Shown here: piece by piece, positions 29,242-37,892 of the stretch | Position numbering within the stretch: the stretch's first letter is position 1 | Layout: every line of letters begins with the position of its first letter | DNA from: Methylomicrobium agile | GTDB lineage: Bacteria > Pseudomonadota > Gammaproteobacteria > Methylococcales > Methylomonadaceae | NCBI RefSeq assembly: GCF_000733855.1 | Contig: NZ_JPOJ01000001.1 | Location: forward strand, 3,613,001 to 3,677,000 | DNA length: 64,000 nt | Direction of reading: 5' to 3' | The notes under the pieces: generated by a model | The model's database searches: none | Told to the model about the DNA's origin: nothing | The model's input: only the letters and a program-made list of their open reading frames with translations | Made by a program: the position numbers and the translations under genes

Positions 29242-30804
29242 ATGGATTCGTTAGTCATTTTGATTCCGTTACTGCCTTTCGGCGCCGCGGCGATCATGGG
29301 GCTCGGCATTCTGTTCGGTTGGCTGGCCGGCGAGGACAAGGAAGGCGTGACCTCCGGCATCGCCCTCTGGGCCGTCACCATGTCCTGCCTGTTGGCGTTG
29401 ACGCTGTGCGCCGCCGACATGCTGGGCATGAACCGCGGTACGTTCAATCTGGGAACCTGGCTGCAAAGCGATACATTGCGGATTTCGTTCAATTTTTCGA
29501 CGCACGGCATCGGCCCCCGGCTCGCTGCGCTGTTCGGGACCCTCCAGGCGATCGTGCTGCGCTTTTCGGTGAATTACCTGCACAAGGAAGCCGGCTTTCA
29601 CCGTTTCTTTTTCGTGCTGACGCTGTTTACCGGAGCGATGCACTGGCTTGTGCTGGCCGGCAACGCGGCCGCTACGTTTATGGGATGGGAAATCGCCGGC
29701 CTCTGCTCCTATCTGTTGATCGCCTACGCGCATGACCGTCCGGCCGCCGCGGCTAACGCGACGCGGGTCTTCGTGACCAGCCGGGTCGGCGATGCGGCTT
29801 TCGTGATCGGGATCGGGCTCAGCTACGCCTTCGCGGAAAGCGTCGATTGGACGAGATTGAATGCGCTGGCCGCGCAGTTGCCGTCGGGGGAGGCGGCCGG
29901 CATCGCGACTTGTTTCGCGGTCGCGGCATTCGTCAAATCCGCGCAGGTGCCGTTTACTCCCTGGCTGCTGCGCGCGCTCGAAGGGCCGACGCCGTCGAGT
30001 GCGGTCTTTTACGGCTCGGTGATGGTGCATGCCGGCATCTTTCTGGTCTGTCTGCTGGAGCCGCTCTTCGAAGCGTCGCCTTTTGCGATGGGGTTGCTGA
30101 TTGTGGCCGGGGGCGTCACCGCGGTGCACGGTTATTTGCTCGGGCTCACCCAGACCGATATCAAGACCTCGCTGGTTACCGCCGTTTCGGTGCAATTGGG
30201 GCTGATGTTTTTCGAATGCGGGCTCGGCTTGTGGCGGTTGGCGGAGTGGCATTTATGCGCGCACGCGGTCGTCCGCGCCTATCAATTGCTGAGCGCGCCG
30301 TCGCTGCTGCACAATATCCACGGCACGCCGGTCAAACCGGTCGGGCCAGTCCTGGCTAAAAAGTATTGGCTTTATACCGCCTCGCTGCAGCGTTTCTGGC
30401 TGGACTCGCTGACCGATTGCCTGTTGGTCAGGCCGATAGGCCGGCTGTCGCACGACCTTCGCTATTTCGACGATTCCATCATCGATCCGCTGCTGGGCTC
30501 GCCGGCGCCGGCGATCAACGCGATTTCTTCGCTGGCTCAGTACGAAGAGCAAAAGATCGGTGCACGCCTGGATAACGATTCCGAGCAGTTTGCGCAAGGC
30601 AGCGGCCTGGCAGGCAAACTGGCCGAATGGACGGCGGCGCTGATTCACGGCCTTGAAAGCCGCTTGATGCTGCGCGGCTACGGCAAAAGCGTGTCGGATT
30701 TCGGCAGGCGTCTGGGGCGTTCCGCCAACCGCTTCGAAGCGTATATTTTAAGGCCCCGTTATCTGGTACTGTTTGTGTTCGTCACCCTGCTGGTCGCATT
30801 CTGA
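29242..30804 (+). CDS. dabB: NuoL-like (DabB-type) proton-conducting subunit, DAB locus 2
   Basis: A 520-residue polytopic membrane protein. The TM5 glutamate E150 is in FMGWEIAGLCSYLLI and the TM7 lysine K232 in AAFVKSAQVPFTPWLLRALE. It shares the SSAVFYGSVMVHAGIF variation with the locus 1 DabB, so this is the true DabB counterpart of the operon. The C-terminal part (about 390-500) is a hydrophilic segment with DPLLGSPAPAINAISSLAQY before a last membrane helix (LVLFVFVTLLVAF). It directly follows dabA (2-bp gap) and precedes two NuoM-like genes. Probable role: ion-driven coupling to DabA. Confidence 0.9.
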   Translation: MDSLVILIPLLPFGAAAIMGLGILFGWLAGEDKEGVTSGIALWAVTMSCLLALTLCAADMLGMNRGTFNLGTWLQSDTLRISFNFSTHGIGPRLAALFGTLQAIVLRFSVNYLHKEAGFHRFFFVLTLFTGAMHWLVLAGNAAATFMGWEIAGLCSYLLIAYAHDRPAAAANATRVFVTSRVGDAAFVIGIGLSYAFAESVDWTRLNALAAQLPSGEAAGIATCFAVAAFVKSAQVPFTPWLLRALEGPTPSSAVFYGSVMVHAGIFLVCLLEPLFEASPFAMGLLIVAGGVTAVHGYLLGLTQTDIKTSLVTAVSVQLGLMFFECGLGLWRLAEWHLCAHAVVRAYQLLSAPSLLHNIHGTPVKPVGPVLAKKYWLYTASLQRFWLDSLTDCLLVRPIGRLSHDLRYFDDSIIDPLLGSPAPAINAISSLAQYEEQKIGARLDNDSEQFAQGSGLAGKLAEWTAALIHGLESRLMLRGYGKSVSDFGRRLGRSANRFEAYILRPRYLVLFVFVTLLVAF

Positions 30805-30811
30805 GGCCCCG

Positions 30812-32404
30812 ATGCATTTTCCCGTTAACCCCTGGGCCGCCGCGGCGGCTTTTCCGGTCCTGACCGCGATGACGCTGGTCCCGCTTGCCGCGATGGCCGC
30901 GGTATTCTGTACGCGCACCTTGCCGGCCGCCTTTCGCTTCGGGTTTGCCGGCGCGTGCCTGAATGTGTTATTGAGCGTTTATCTGTTGCTGGTGTTCGAT
31001 GCCGAGGAATCCGGCCTTCATCTGGTCGAACAGATGCACTTTGCCGGATTGAGCTATGCGGTGGGCGTCGACGGGGTCAATATTCTGTTTATTCCGTTGA
31101 CCGCAGTCATTGCTTTTCTGGTGATGTACTATATCTTTTCGCACTCGCAGAAGCGTTATCACGGCCGTACTTTCGTGGCCTGCGTGCTCGGTTACGAGGC
31201 GATTTTAATCGGGGCTTTCGCGTCTTTGAACGTGATGCAGTTCTGGCTATGGAGCGCGCTGGAGCTGATTCCGGTCATTTACCTGACGCTGCACTGCGGT
31301 ACCGGCCTGCATCGGCGGTGGGCGGTCGACCGCTTCCTGCAATATTGGGGCAGCGCTTTGCTGATGACTCTGGCCGGATTTCTGCTGCTCGGTTTCGGCC
31401 TGATCGATTCTGAGCATCCGTTGACTTTCGACTGGCTGACGATCAAGCGGAACAACGCCTATCTCCACGACGAGGCGCTGATATTTGTGCTGCTGTTTTA
31501 CGGCTTTGCGGTGCGCATGCCGCTGTTTCCGTTTCACGGTTGGCTGCCGATCCTGGCCGAACAGGGCACGGTCGCGAGCTGCGCGATTTTTCTGGCGGGC
31601 CTGAAGCTGGGAATTTTCGCGGTTCTCCGGTTTATTTTGCCGTTGCTGCCCGGCGTGGCCGAAGACTGGTCGGGGCTGGTGCTGACCTTGGCGCTGATCA
31701 GTATTTTTTATGGCGCGGTCATGGCTTTACTGCAGATCAACATCCGGCGCCTTCTGGCTTTTGCGGTCATCAGCCAGACCGGCATTCTGGTGATCGGGTT
31801 GTTCTGTTTCAACGATTTCGGCCTGGAAGGCAGTATCATGCTGTCCATCGCTTACGGCCTGGCGACGGCGGGGATGCTGTTCAGCGTCGGCCTGATCTAT
31901 GAACGGACCGGCACCGCGGTTATGCCGAGGCTGGGCGGTTTGTTCGATTCGAATCTGACCCTGGGCATGCTGTTCCTGATTTCGGCCTTGAGCACGCTGG
32001 TCAAACCCGGCACGCCCGGTTTCGATGCCACGCATCTGATCATCGAGGGCACCGTCGAAGAGCACGGCTGGCTGCTCGCGATCGCGATATTGACCGGCAA
32101 CCTGCTGGCGGCGGCATTTATTCTCTGGGCCTTCCAGCGCATTTTTCTGGCGACTTCCAGGCGTTTCGCGCAGCCTTATTCGAGCCTGCACCATCCGGTG
32201 CTGAAAGAGCGTCTGATCACGCTTGTGATCTGCACTTTGCTGATCGGGACGGGATTTTACATGCGGCCCTGGCTCAGGCTCGTCGACCAGGACGCCGCGC
32301 TGATCACGAAAGGCTACCCGATTCACAGCTCGATGCCGCATGATCACCCGGCGGGAATATCCGGGTCCGATAATGTTCAATTCGAGGAAGAACAGCAGCC
32401 ATGA
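30812..32404 (+). CDS. Divergent NuoM-like subunit with displaced key residues, DAB locus 2
   Basis: A 530-residue membrane protein of the NuoM fold, but altered at the proton path. In TM5 the family sequence FWEVTLIP becomes WSALELIP: the glutamate is at E151, two positions later than in the neighbouring modules. In TM7 the lysine is arginine R235 (AVRMPLFPFHGWLP), and the EAPSPVS block is replaced by EQGTVASCAIFLAG. The TM8-type lysine (GLKLGIF) remains. It may be a structural or gating module rather than a standard proton pump; this is inference. It starts 7 bp after the NuoL-like gene and its end overlaps the next gene by four bases. Confidence 0.87.
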   Translation: MHFPVNPWAAAAAFPVLTAMTLVPLAAMAAVFCTRTLPAAFRFGFAGACLNVLLSVYLLLVFDAEESGLHLVEQMHFAGLSYAVGVDGVNILFIPLTAVIAFLVMYYIFSHSQKRYHGRTFVACVLGYEAILIGAFASLNVMQFWLWSALELIPVIYLTLHCGTGLHRRWAVDRFLQYWGSALLMTLAGFLLLGFGLIDSEHPLTFDWLTIKRNNAYLHDEALIFVLLFYGFAVRMPLFPFHGWLPILAEQGTVASCAIFLAGLKLGIFAVLRFILPLLPGVAEDWSGLVLTLALISIFYGAVMALLQINIRRLLAFAVISQTGILVIGLFCFNDFGLEGSIMLSIAYGLATAGMLFSVGLIYERTGTAVMPRLGGLFDSNLTLGMLFLISALSTLVKPGTPGFDATHLIIEGTVEEHGWLLAIAILTGNLLAAAFILWAFQRIFLATSRRFAQPYSSLHHPVLKERLITLVICTLLIGTGFYMRPWLRLVDQDAALITKGYPIHSSMPHDHPAGISGSDNVQFEEEQQP

Positions 32405-33959
32405 ATATGCCGGAGTTTCCCTTGCTCAGTATTTTGATCTGGCTGCCGATGCTGGGGGCGGCGGCGGTCGGCCTGGTGCGGAACCTCCAGGCCGCCAAAT
32501 GGAGCGCTCTTTCGGTCGCCGGTCTGGAGCTGGCCGTTGCGCTCGCCGCTGCCGGCCGGTTTCAAGCGGAGAGCGGCAACGAATTGCAGTGGGTCGAGCA
32601 TCATGCCTGGATCGAACGGTTGAATATCAATTACTTTCTCGGTGCGGACGGCATATCGATTCTGCTGCTGCCCTTGTCGGCGCTGCTGACCTTGCTGACT
32701 TTGCTGGCGACCTGGAATTCGGTGCAGCGCCTGCCGCGTTTTCACCTGTCGCTGCTGCTCGCGCTCGAAGGCGTGACGATGGGCGTATTCACCGCGATGG
32801 ACATGATCCTGTTCTTTCTGTTCTGGGAGCTGACCCTGGTGCCGATTTTCTTTTTGATCGGCTTGTGGGGCATCGGTCCCGGACGGCGCGAAGCCGCCAT
32901 GAAATACACGCTGGTGATGCTGTTCGGCGGCGTTGCGCTGCTGTTCGCGATCATTCTGCTTGCGTTCAACCATGCCGACACGATCCAGGGCCATATTCCG
33001 GGCGATCTGTCGTTCAGTCTGCCGATGCTGTCGGCCACGCCGTTGTCGGGACGGACGGAAACGGCGGTGTTCATTCTGTTGATGCTCGGTTTCGCGGTGA
33101 AAGCGCCTTTGCCGCCTTTTCATACCTGGCTGCCGACGGTAGCGATGGAAGGATCGACTCAAATGACCGCTCTGTTGACCGGGCTTAAACTGGGCGTTTA
33201 CGGGATCATCCGCTTCGCGATGCCGCTGGCGCCGGCTTCGGCGGTCGAATACAACTGGGCGCTCGGCATCATCGGCGCGGTCACGCTGATCTACGGCGCG
33301 TTGGTCGCTATGCAGCAAAGCAATTTGCGCCGCTTGCTGGCCTATGGCAGCATCAGCCATATCGGGCTGGTCATCGTGGGGCTGTCTTCGCTGAATATAC
33401 AGGGAATCCAGGGCGCGTTGTTCCAACTGGTCAACTTCTCGATCGAAGGAAGCGCCTTGATGCTGATCGCCGGCTTTATTCATCACCGCCTCGGCAGTAA
33501 CGAAAAAGTGCACATGGGCGGGCTCGCCACGGCGGTGCCCGGCTGACCGGCTTTTATTTGCTGTTTATGCTGGCCAGCCTGGGAATACCCGGAACCAGCG
33601 GTTTTCCGGCCGAATTGCTGATGATCGTCAGCGCGTTGACCTCGCATCCGAGCCTGGCCATTGCCGCGCTGGCCGGAACGATTCTCGGCGCCGCTTACAT
33701 GCTGTCGTTCACGCGCCAGGCCTTCTTGGGACCGGCGACAAGCGCCGCGGTCAGGCAATTGCAGGATTTGCGCCCGCGCGAGCTGGGCGTTCTTTGCGTG
33801 CTCGGCATGCTGGTCCTCTCATTCGGCCTGTGGCCGGATACGGTTCTGGAAAATCAACGGGCTGCAGCCGAAGTCTGGCTGAATCATTTGCTCGAACCGC
33901 CGGCGATGGACGGCTCCGGTTTCGATCCGGAGGTACCGGATCCGGAAACCCGCGAATGA
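32401..33959 (+). pseudogene. Third NuoM-like subunit of DAB locus 2, single-base frameshift
   Basis: The first part (32401-33546, 381 residues) is NuoM-like, with E143 in LFWELTLVPIFFLIG and K234 in GFAVKAPLPPFHTWLP. It stops right after GGLATAVPG. The missing C-terminal 134 residues continue at once in another frame (RLTGFYLLFMLASLGIPGTS). Inserting one C in the run at 33538-33540 restores VPRLTGFY and a normal subunit of about 519 residues. So either one base was lost in sequencing, or this is a recent mutation or slippage site. It overlaps the upstream gene by 4 bp, and its restored end overlaps the next gene by ATGA, which argues that the full reading is functional. Confidence 0.85.
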
Positions 33960-34204
33960 CAAATGGAAATTTCGAGATGCATGAGAGCAGGCCGGCCGGA
34001 AAAACCGACGTTATCTGTCATTGCAGCGGGACTACCGGAGAGAAGATCAGGGCGCTGGTCGGTCGGGGGATCGGTGATCTGGAGCATATATCCCGGCTGA
34101 CCGGCGTTTGCGCGGGATGCGGAGCCTGCGAGCGCGCGGTATCGGATTTGCTGGCCGAGTTGGGCGGGCGTCCGGATTCGATATGTCCGCCCATCATCCC
34201 TTGA
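33956..34204 (+). CDS. Small BFD-like [2Fe-2S] protein, last gene of DAB locus 2
   Basis: The 82-residue protein has the bacterioferritin-associated-ferredoxin (BFD) pattern: C21-H-C23 (DVICHCSGTTGEKI), then about 28 residues, then C52-AG-C55 (LTGVCAGCGACE), plus an additional C58. BFD domains bind [2Fe-2S] and serve as electron carriers or redox sensors (family knowledge). The ATG overlaps the upstream stop (ATGA), so it belongs to the operon. No iron-storage gene is near. An electron-transfer or redox-gating role in the DAB complex is attractive but unproven. Its end is followed by a convergent gene on the minus strand. Confidence 0.75.
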   Translation: MTNGNFEMHESRPAGKTDVICHCSGTTGEKIRALVGRGIGDLEHISRLTGVCAGCGACERAVSDLLAELGGRPDSICPPIIP

Positions 34205-34217
34205 GGGCGGCTTCGGT

Positions 34218-34242
34218 CCGGGAGCCCGTTGGGAACTCCCGG
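34218..34242. terminator. Possible hairpin between convergent genes
   Basis: Seven-base arms CCGGGAG and CTCCCGG with an 11-base loop stand between the end of the DAB operon and the end of the DUF502-like gene. There is no T-run, so it would be a weak or Rho-assisted end at most. Confidence 0.3.
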
Positions 34243-34270
34243 CGTTAACGGCATTGCCCCTGTACCCCGG

Positions 34271-34861
34271 TTATTTATAGAGGGTTTTGGCTTCTTCGGA
34301 CTTCGCGAAATCGACGCCGACGCTGATGACGAAACTCGAAACCTCTTCGATGTTCATCTGTGATTGCATCACCTTGGATTTGTGCACCATCACCGTGAAA
34401 CCGGATGTCGGGTTGGGAGAGGTAGGGATGTAAAGAATATAGCAATCGCCGATGCGGTTCGTGACATAGGCGGGTACCCACATGCCATCTTTGGGGTATT
34501 CGACGTAAACCGCTTCGCGAAGTTGCGATTCCTCGGCGGTTAGAAACAAGCGCAGCAATTTGCGCGTAACCCGGTAAATGCTGCCGATGATCGGGATTCT
34601 CTGGATTAGCGATTCCAGATAATAGAGCAAATGCGCTCTGTCCTGTTTCAGCAATTTGCCGAAATAGGCCAAAAGGCCGATCGCGGCGGCGAACAGGACG
34701 ATGGTCACCAGAGAATTGTCGTATTTGCCGTGTACCAGCAACACGAAATTCTTCAACGCACGCTGAACATAGACAATGATCTGAAAGATCAGCACGATCG
34801 GAACGAAGCCGACTATGCCGATCAGAACATCATTTACCAGCGTTTTAAGTTTGCTTGCCAT
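34271..34861 (-). CDS. DUF502 family membrane protein
   Basis: A 196-residue protein with two N-terminal transmembrane helices (about 10-32 and 48-68) followed by the conserved cytosolic part SLIQRIPIIGSIYRVTRKLL, FLTAEESQLREAVYVEYPKD, and PTSPNPTSGFTVMVHKSKVM. This matches DUF502, a family found across bacteria and plants, with no established bacterial function. The start is set by AGGGGA seven bases before the ATG at 34861; a longer reading to 34912 is possible but less likely. It stands alone, convergent with the DAB operon. Confidence 0.85.
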   Translation of the reverse strand: MASKLKTLVNDVLIGIVGFVPIVLIFQIIVYVQRALKNFVLLVHGKYDNSLVTIVLFAAAIGLLAYFGKLLKQDRAHLLYYLESLIQRIPIIGSIYRVTRKLLRLFLTAEESQLREAVYVEYPKDGMWVPAYVTNRIGDCYILYIPTSPNPTSGFTVMVHKSKVMQSQMNIEEVSSFVISVGVDFAKSEEAKTLYK

Positions 34862-35183
34862 CGAGTTTTCCCCTTTGTGTGTGCTTGTATGAGACATCAA
34901 TGATGCGGCCATTTCGCTTCGTTGCAGCGCACGGAATCACGGCCGGCTCGAATTTACTTTAGCGAAGCCGTTGGCTCGACGCCAGTAGAAAATTTCATCA
35001 TTGATAGAAAATTCCGTCATCGGTCGGCTTCGTCCGGAAAAAGGCCGGTTCGTACACAAAAACGAAGGGAGGTATTGCCGTTGTCGCCTTCTTGTTTTAA
35101 CGGCATGAAGACAAGGAGACAAAATCGATTTGGCGGCCGGAGCAAAAGACCCCGGCCGGCCATGCACAACGTTTTTGAGTATC

Positions 35184-35375
35184 TAGAGCATTTTCATATC
35201 GCGTATAAGTGCACAATACCGTTAAGTCCAGCCGTCATCTCGGCAGGGATTGCCGAAATCCAGGGTACAGGGAGGTATGAGAGCCAACCCGCCTGGGTTT
35301 CTGGATGCCGGCAATCCCGGCCGGAATGACGTGTTTTCCTTACGAAGGCCTTGTTCCCAAAGCGAAAATGCTCTA
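35184..35375. repeat. 192-bp element with 12-bp terminal inverted repeats, nested palindrome
   Basis: TAGAGCATTTTC at 35184-35195 and its exact complement GAAAATGCTCTA at 35364-35375 bound the element. Inside, 35233-35331 is a second inverted repeat (CGTCATCTCGGCAGGGATTG against CAATCCCGGCCGGAATGACG), a widespread type of bacterial intergenic repeat. The right end contains the TAG stop codon of ftfL (35373-35375). It looks like a MITE-like or composite repeat; no ORF is inside. The rest of the spacer 34862-35183 shows no gene. Confidence 0.7.
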
Positions 35376-37046
35376 AAACAACCCGCTGATCCGTCCGTTT
35401 TCGTCGATGTCGATCTTCTCCGCCGCCGGCACTTTCGGCAGGCCCGGCATGGTCATGATATCGCCGGCGATCGCGACGATGAAGCCCGCGCCGTTGGCCA
35501 ATCTGACTTCTCTGATTTCGACCGTGTGTCCGGACGGGGCGCCCTTGATCGACGCGTCGGTCGAAAACGACATCTGCGTCTTCGCCATGCAGATCGGGAA
35601 ACGGCCGTAGTCGCCGTTCCAGGCCGCCAACTGGGCCTTTACTTTCGCGTTCGCGGTGACTTTGGCCGCGCCGTACAGCTTGGTCGCGATCGTTTCGATT
35701 TTTTCCCACAGGCTCAAATGGTCGTCGTAGACGAAGCGGCAGCCATCCAGGTGGCGGTCGGCCGTCTCGGCGACCGCGTGCGCGAGCCGTTCGGCGCCCT
35801 TGCCGCCTTCGGCCCAGTGTTTCGAGGCGATGCAGACTGCGCCGAGCGTCCGGCATTTGTCCTGCAGTAAGTCGAGTTCGGCCTCGGTGTCGAAGGTGAA
35901 ATGGTTGATGCAGATCACGCAGGGCAGGCCGTAATGTTCGGTGATGTTCCGGTAATGCCGTTCCAGGTTCGCGAAGCCTTGTTCGAGCGCGCCGAGGTTT
36001 TCCCGGTTCAGGTCTTCCTTCGCGACGCCGCCGTGGAATTTCAGTGCCCGGACCGTCGCGACCAGCACCACCGCCGATGGCTTCAGGCCGGCCATCCGGC
36101 ATTTGATGTCGACGAATTTCTCGGCGCCGAGATCGGCGCCGAAGCCGGCTTCGGTGATCACGTAATCGGCCAGCTTCAGCGCGGTCTTGGTCGCGGTGAC
36201 CGTGTTGCAGCCGTGCGCGATGTTCGCAAACGGGCCGCCGTGGATGATCGCGATGTTGTTTTCCAGCGTCTGCACCAGGTTCGGCTTGATCGCGTCTTTC
36301 AGCAGCGCCGCCATCGCGCCGTGCGCATTCAGGTCGCGCGCGTAGACCGGCGTTTTGTTGTCGGTCTTGTAGCCGATCACGATCCGGCCGAGCCGCTCCT
36401 TCAGATCGGTGATGTCGGTCGCGAGGCAGAGGATCGCCATCACTTCCGAGGCGACCACGATGTCGTAGCCGTCTTCGCGCAGATAGCCGTTCGCGGGGCC
36501 GCCCATGCCGAGCACGATATTCCGCAGCGCCCGGTCGTTCATGTCGACGACGCGTTTCCATTGAATCCGGCGCAGGTCGATGCCTAGCGCATTGCCGTGG
36601 TTGATATGGTTGTCGATCAGGGCCGAGAGCAGGTTGTGCGCGACGCCGATCGCATGGAAATCGCCGGTGAAGTGCAGGTTGATGTCTTCCATCGGCACGA
36701 CCTGCGCATGGCCGCCGCCGGCGGCTCCCCCTTTGACGCCGAAGCAGGGGCCGAGCGAGGGCTCGCGCAGGCACATGATCGTCTTTTTGCCGATCCGGTT
36801 CATCGCATCGCCGAGGCCGACGGTGGTGGTGGTTTTGCCTTCGCCGGCCGGCGTCGGGCTGATCGCGGTGACCAGAATCAGTTTGCCGTCCGGCTTGCCG
36901 CCGAGGCTGTTCACATAATCCAGCGACAATTTGGCTTTGTAGTGGCCGTACGGGTCGAGATGTTCGGCGTCGATGCCGAAATGCTCTTTTGCGAGGCCGA
37001 TGATCGGCTTCATCTTCGCCTGTTGGGCGATTTCTATGTCGGACAT
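35373..37046 (-). CDS. ftfL: Formate-tetrahydrofolate ligase
   Basis: This enzyme makes 10-formyl-THF from formate, THF and ATP, and is the entry step from formate into the serine cycle and C1 biosynthesis. The 557-residue protein has the ATP loop [15 protein letters not shown] (from residue 65), the family blocks [40 protein letters not shown] and [20 protein letters not shown], and the THF-site FAVNHF-like motif here read [13 protein letters not shown]. Length is normal. It is in the minus-strand half of the serine-cycle region, downstream of a toxin-antitoxin pair, and its stop codon sits in a repeat. Confidence 0.97.
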   Translation of the reverse strand: MSDIEIAQQAKMKPIIGLAKEHFGIDAEHLDPYGHYKAKLSLDYVNSLGGKPDGKLILVTAISPTPAGEGKTTTTVGLGDAMNRIGKKTIMCLREPSLGPCFGVKGGAAGGGHAQVVPMEDINLHFTGDFHAIGVAHNLLSALIDNHINHGNALGIDLRRIQWKRVVDMNDRALRNIVLGMGGPANGYLREDGYDIVVASEVMAILCLATDITDLKERLGRIVIGYKTDNKTPVYARDLNAHGAMAALLKDAIKPNLVQTLENNIAIIHGGPFANIAHGCNTVTATKTALKLADYVITEAGFGADLGAEKFVDIKCRMAGLKPSAVVLVATVRALKFHGGVAKEDLNRENLGALEQGFANLERHYRNITEHYGLPCVICINHFTFDTEAELDLLQDKCRTLGAVCIASKHWAEGGKGAERLAHAVAETADRHLDGCRFVYDDHLSLWEKIETIATKLYGAAKVTANAKVKAQLAAWNGDYGRFPICMAKTQMSFSTDASIKGAPSGHTVEIREVRLANGAGFIVAIAGDIMTMPGLPKVPAAEKIDIDENGRISGLF

Positions 37047-37156
37047 GAATTTTTTCCTGTTGCAGACCCGGCCAGGGTTGGAATAAATAGCCGGAAAGTC
37101 TAATTTAAGGTTGAAAATTGATTTTTATGGCACCGAGCGTATCCCTGGATAGAGAG

Positions 37157-37549
37157 TTAACTAGCTCCGGGTAACATTGAAACTGAATACTGCGCAAATT
37201 GAGAATCATGAGTGACAACGGACAACTGCTCCACTTGGGCTTGAGCAATAATCAAGCGATCGAAAGGATCGCGATGGTGAAAAGGCAAATTCAGTAATTG
37301 CAGTAAGTGCGATGTTTTAATCGGTAAAAGGGTTATTCCTTGTTGATGCAGAACGCTTTCAACGGTAGATAAATCGTCCAGAAGCTCTAATTTTCCGAGC
37401 GAAATCTTGATAGCGATCTCCCATAGGCTGGCAATACTGACGGCAATGCTGTTATGCCGGTCTTCGATGTATCGTTTCCAGGTATCAGGTAATTTCGGGT
37501 CGTTCTCCAAATACCAGAGCAGAATGTGCGTATCGAGCAGCAACTTCAT
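37157..37549 (-). CDS. PIN-domain toxin (VapC-like)
   Basis: A 130-residue PIN-domain protein: MKLLLDTHILLWYLENDPKL with the first acidic residue D6, SIASLWEIAIKISLGKL with the middle glutamate, and the C-terminal pair HHRDPFDRLIIAQAQVE followed by VTHDSQFAQY. This four-acid pattern is the Mg-dependent RNase site of the VapC type. The start overlaps the end of the upstream small gene by four bases (ATGA), the usual antitoxin-toxin coupling. It lies between ftfL and glyA, an insertion into the serine-cycle set. Confidence 0.92.
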   Translation of the reverse strand: MKLLLDTHILLWYLENDPKLPDTWKRYIEDRHNSIAVSIASLWEIAIKISLGKLELLDDLSTVESVLHQQGITLLPIKTSHLLQLLNLPFHHRDPFDRLIIAQAQVEQLSVVTHDSQFAQYSVSMLPGAS

Positions 37550-37776
37550 GACTGATATTCGTCGAAGTCCGGTAATGGCGCATCGAAGTCGTCGCCGATC
37601 TTGATGCGCCCGGCCAAAGCGCCCGCTTTACGCAGCATTAACGGTGCATTTTCTCCTTGTTGCGCTACCGCATCGGAAACCGCTATTTCGATCGTTTTGT
37701 CATGAAACAGGGCTTTCAAGGAGTTGATGAAATCTTCATTCAGCTCATTGGCTTGCAGTCTGTATGTGGTATGCAT
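37546..37776 (-). CDS. Antitoxin partner of PIN toxin
   Basis: The 76-residue protein (MHTTYRLQANELNEDFINSL, FHDKTIEIAVSDAVAQQGEN) resembles small antitoxins found beside PIN toxins of this length; the acidic C-terminus (DFDAPLPDFDEYQS) would be the toxin-neutralising part. Gene order antitoxin-toxin with ATGA overlap supports the call. I could not assign a DNA-binding fold with confidence. A short inverted repeat upstream (37811-37837) is a possible operator. Confidence 0.8.
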   Translation of the reverse strand: MHTTYRLQANELNEDFINSLKALFHDKTIEIAVSDAVAQQGENAPLMLRKAGALAGRIKIGDDFDAPLPDFDEYQS

Positions 37777-37810
37777 AATGATTCAATTGAGCATGGTGAA
37801 AATATGATAA

Positions 37811-37837
37811 TGGACAACAACTACTGGTCGTTGTCCA
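37811..37837. promoter_or_regulatory. Inverted repeat upstream of antitoxin, downstream of glyA
   Basis: TGGACAAC and GTTGTCCA, exact 8-base arms with 11 bases between. On the minus strand it lies 35 bp upstream of the antitoxin start, where an autoregulatory operator is expected, and 56 bp after the glyA stop, where a terminator could be. The two readings cannot be separated from sequence alone. Confidence 0.4.
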
Positions 37838-37892
37838 AAATGCGAGGGAAGCGATAAAACTGTCCCAAATTGAGGTGTGCCTAGCTGTATGC

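Noticed and set aside
19378-34204. Reading the NuoL/NuoM genes as part of respiratory complex I
   Set aside because: No other nuo subunit is present, DabA genes are interleaved, and the NuoL-like proteins have the DabB-type FYG variation.
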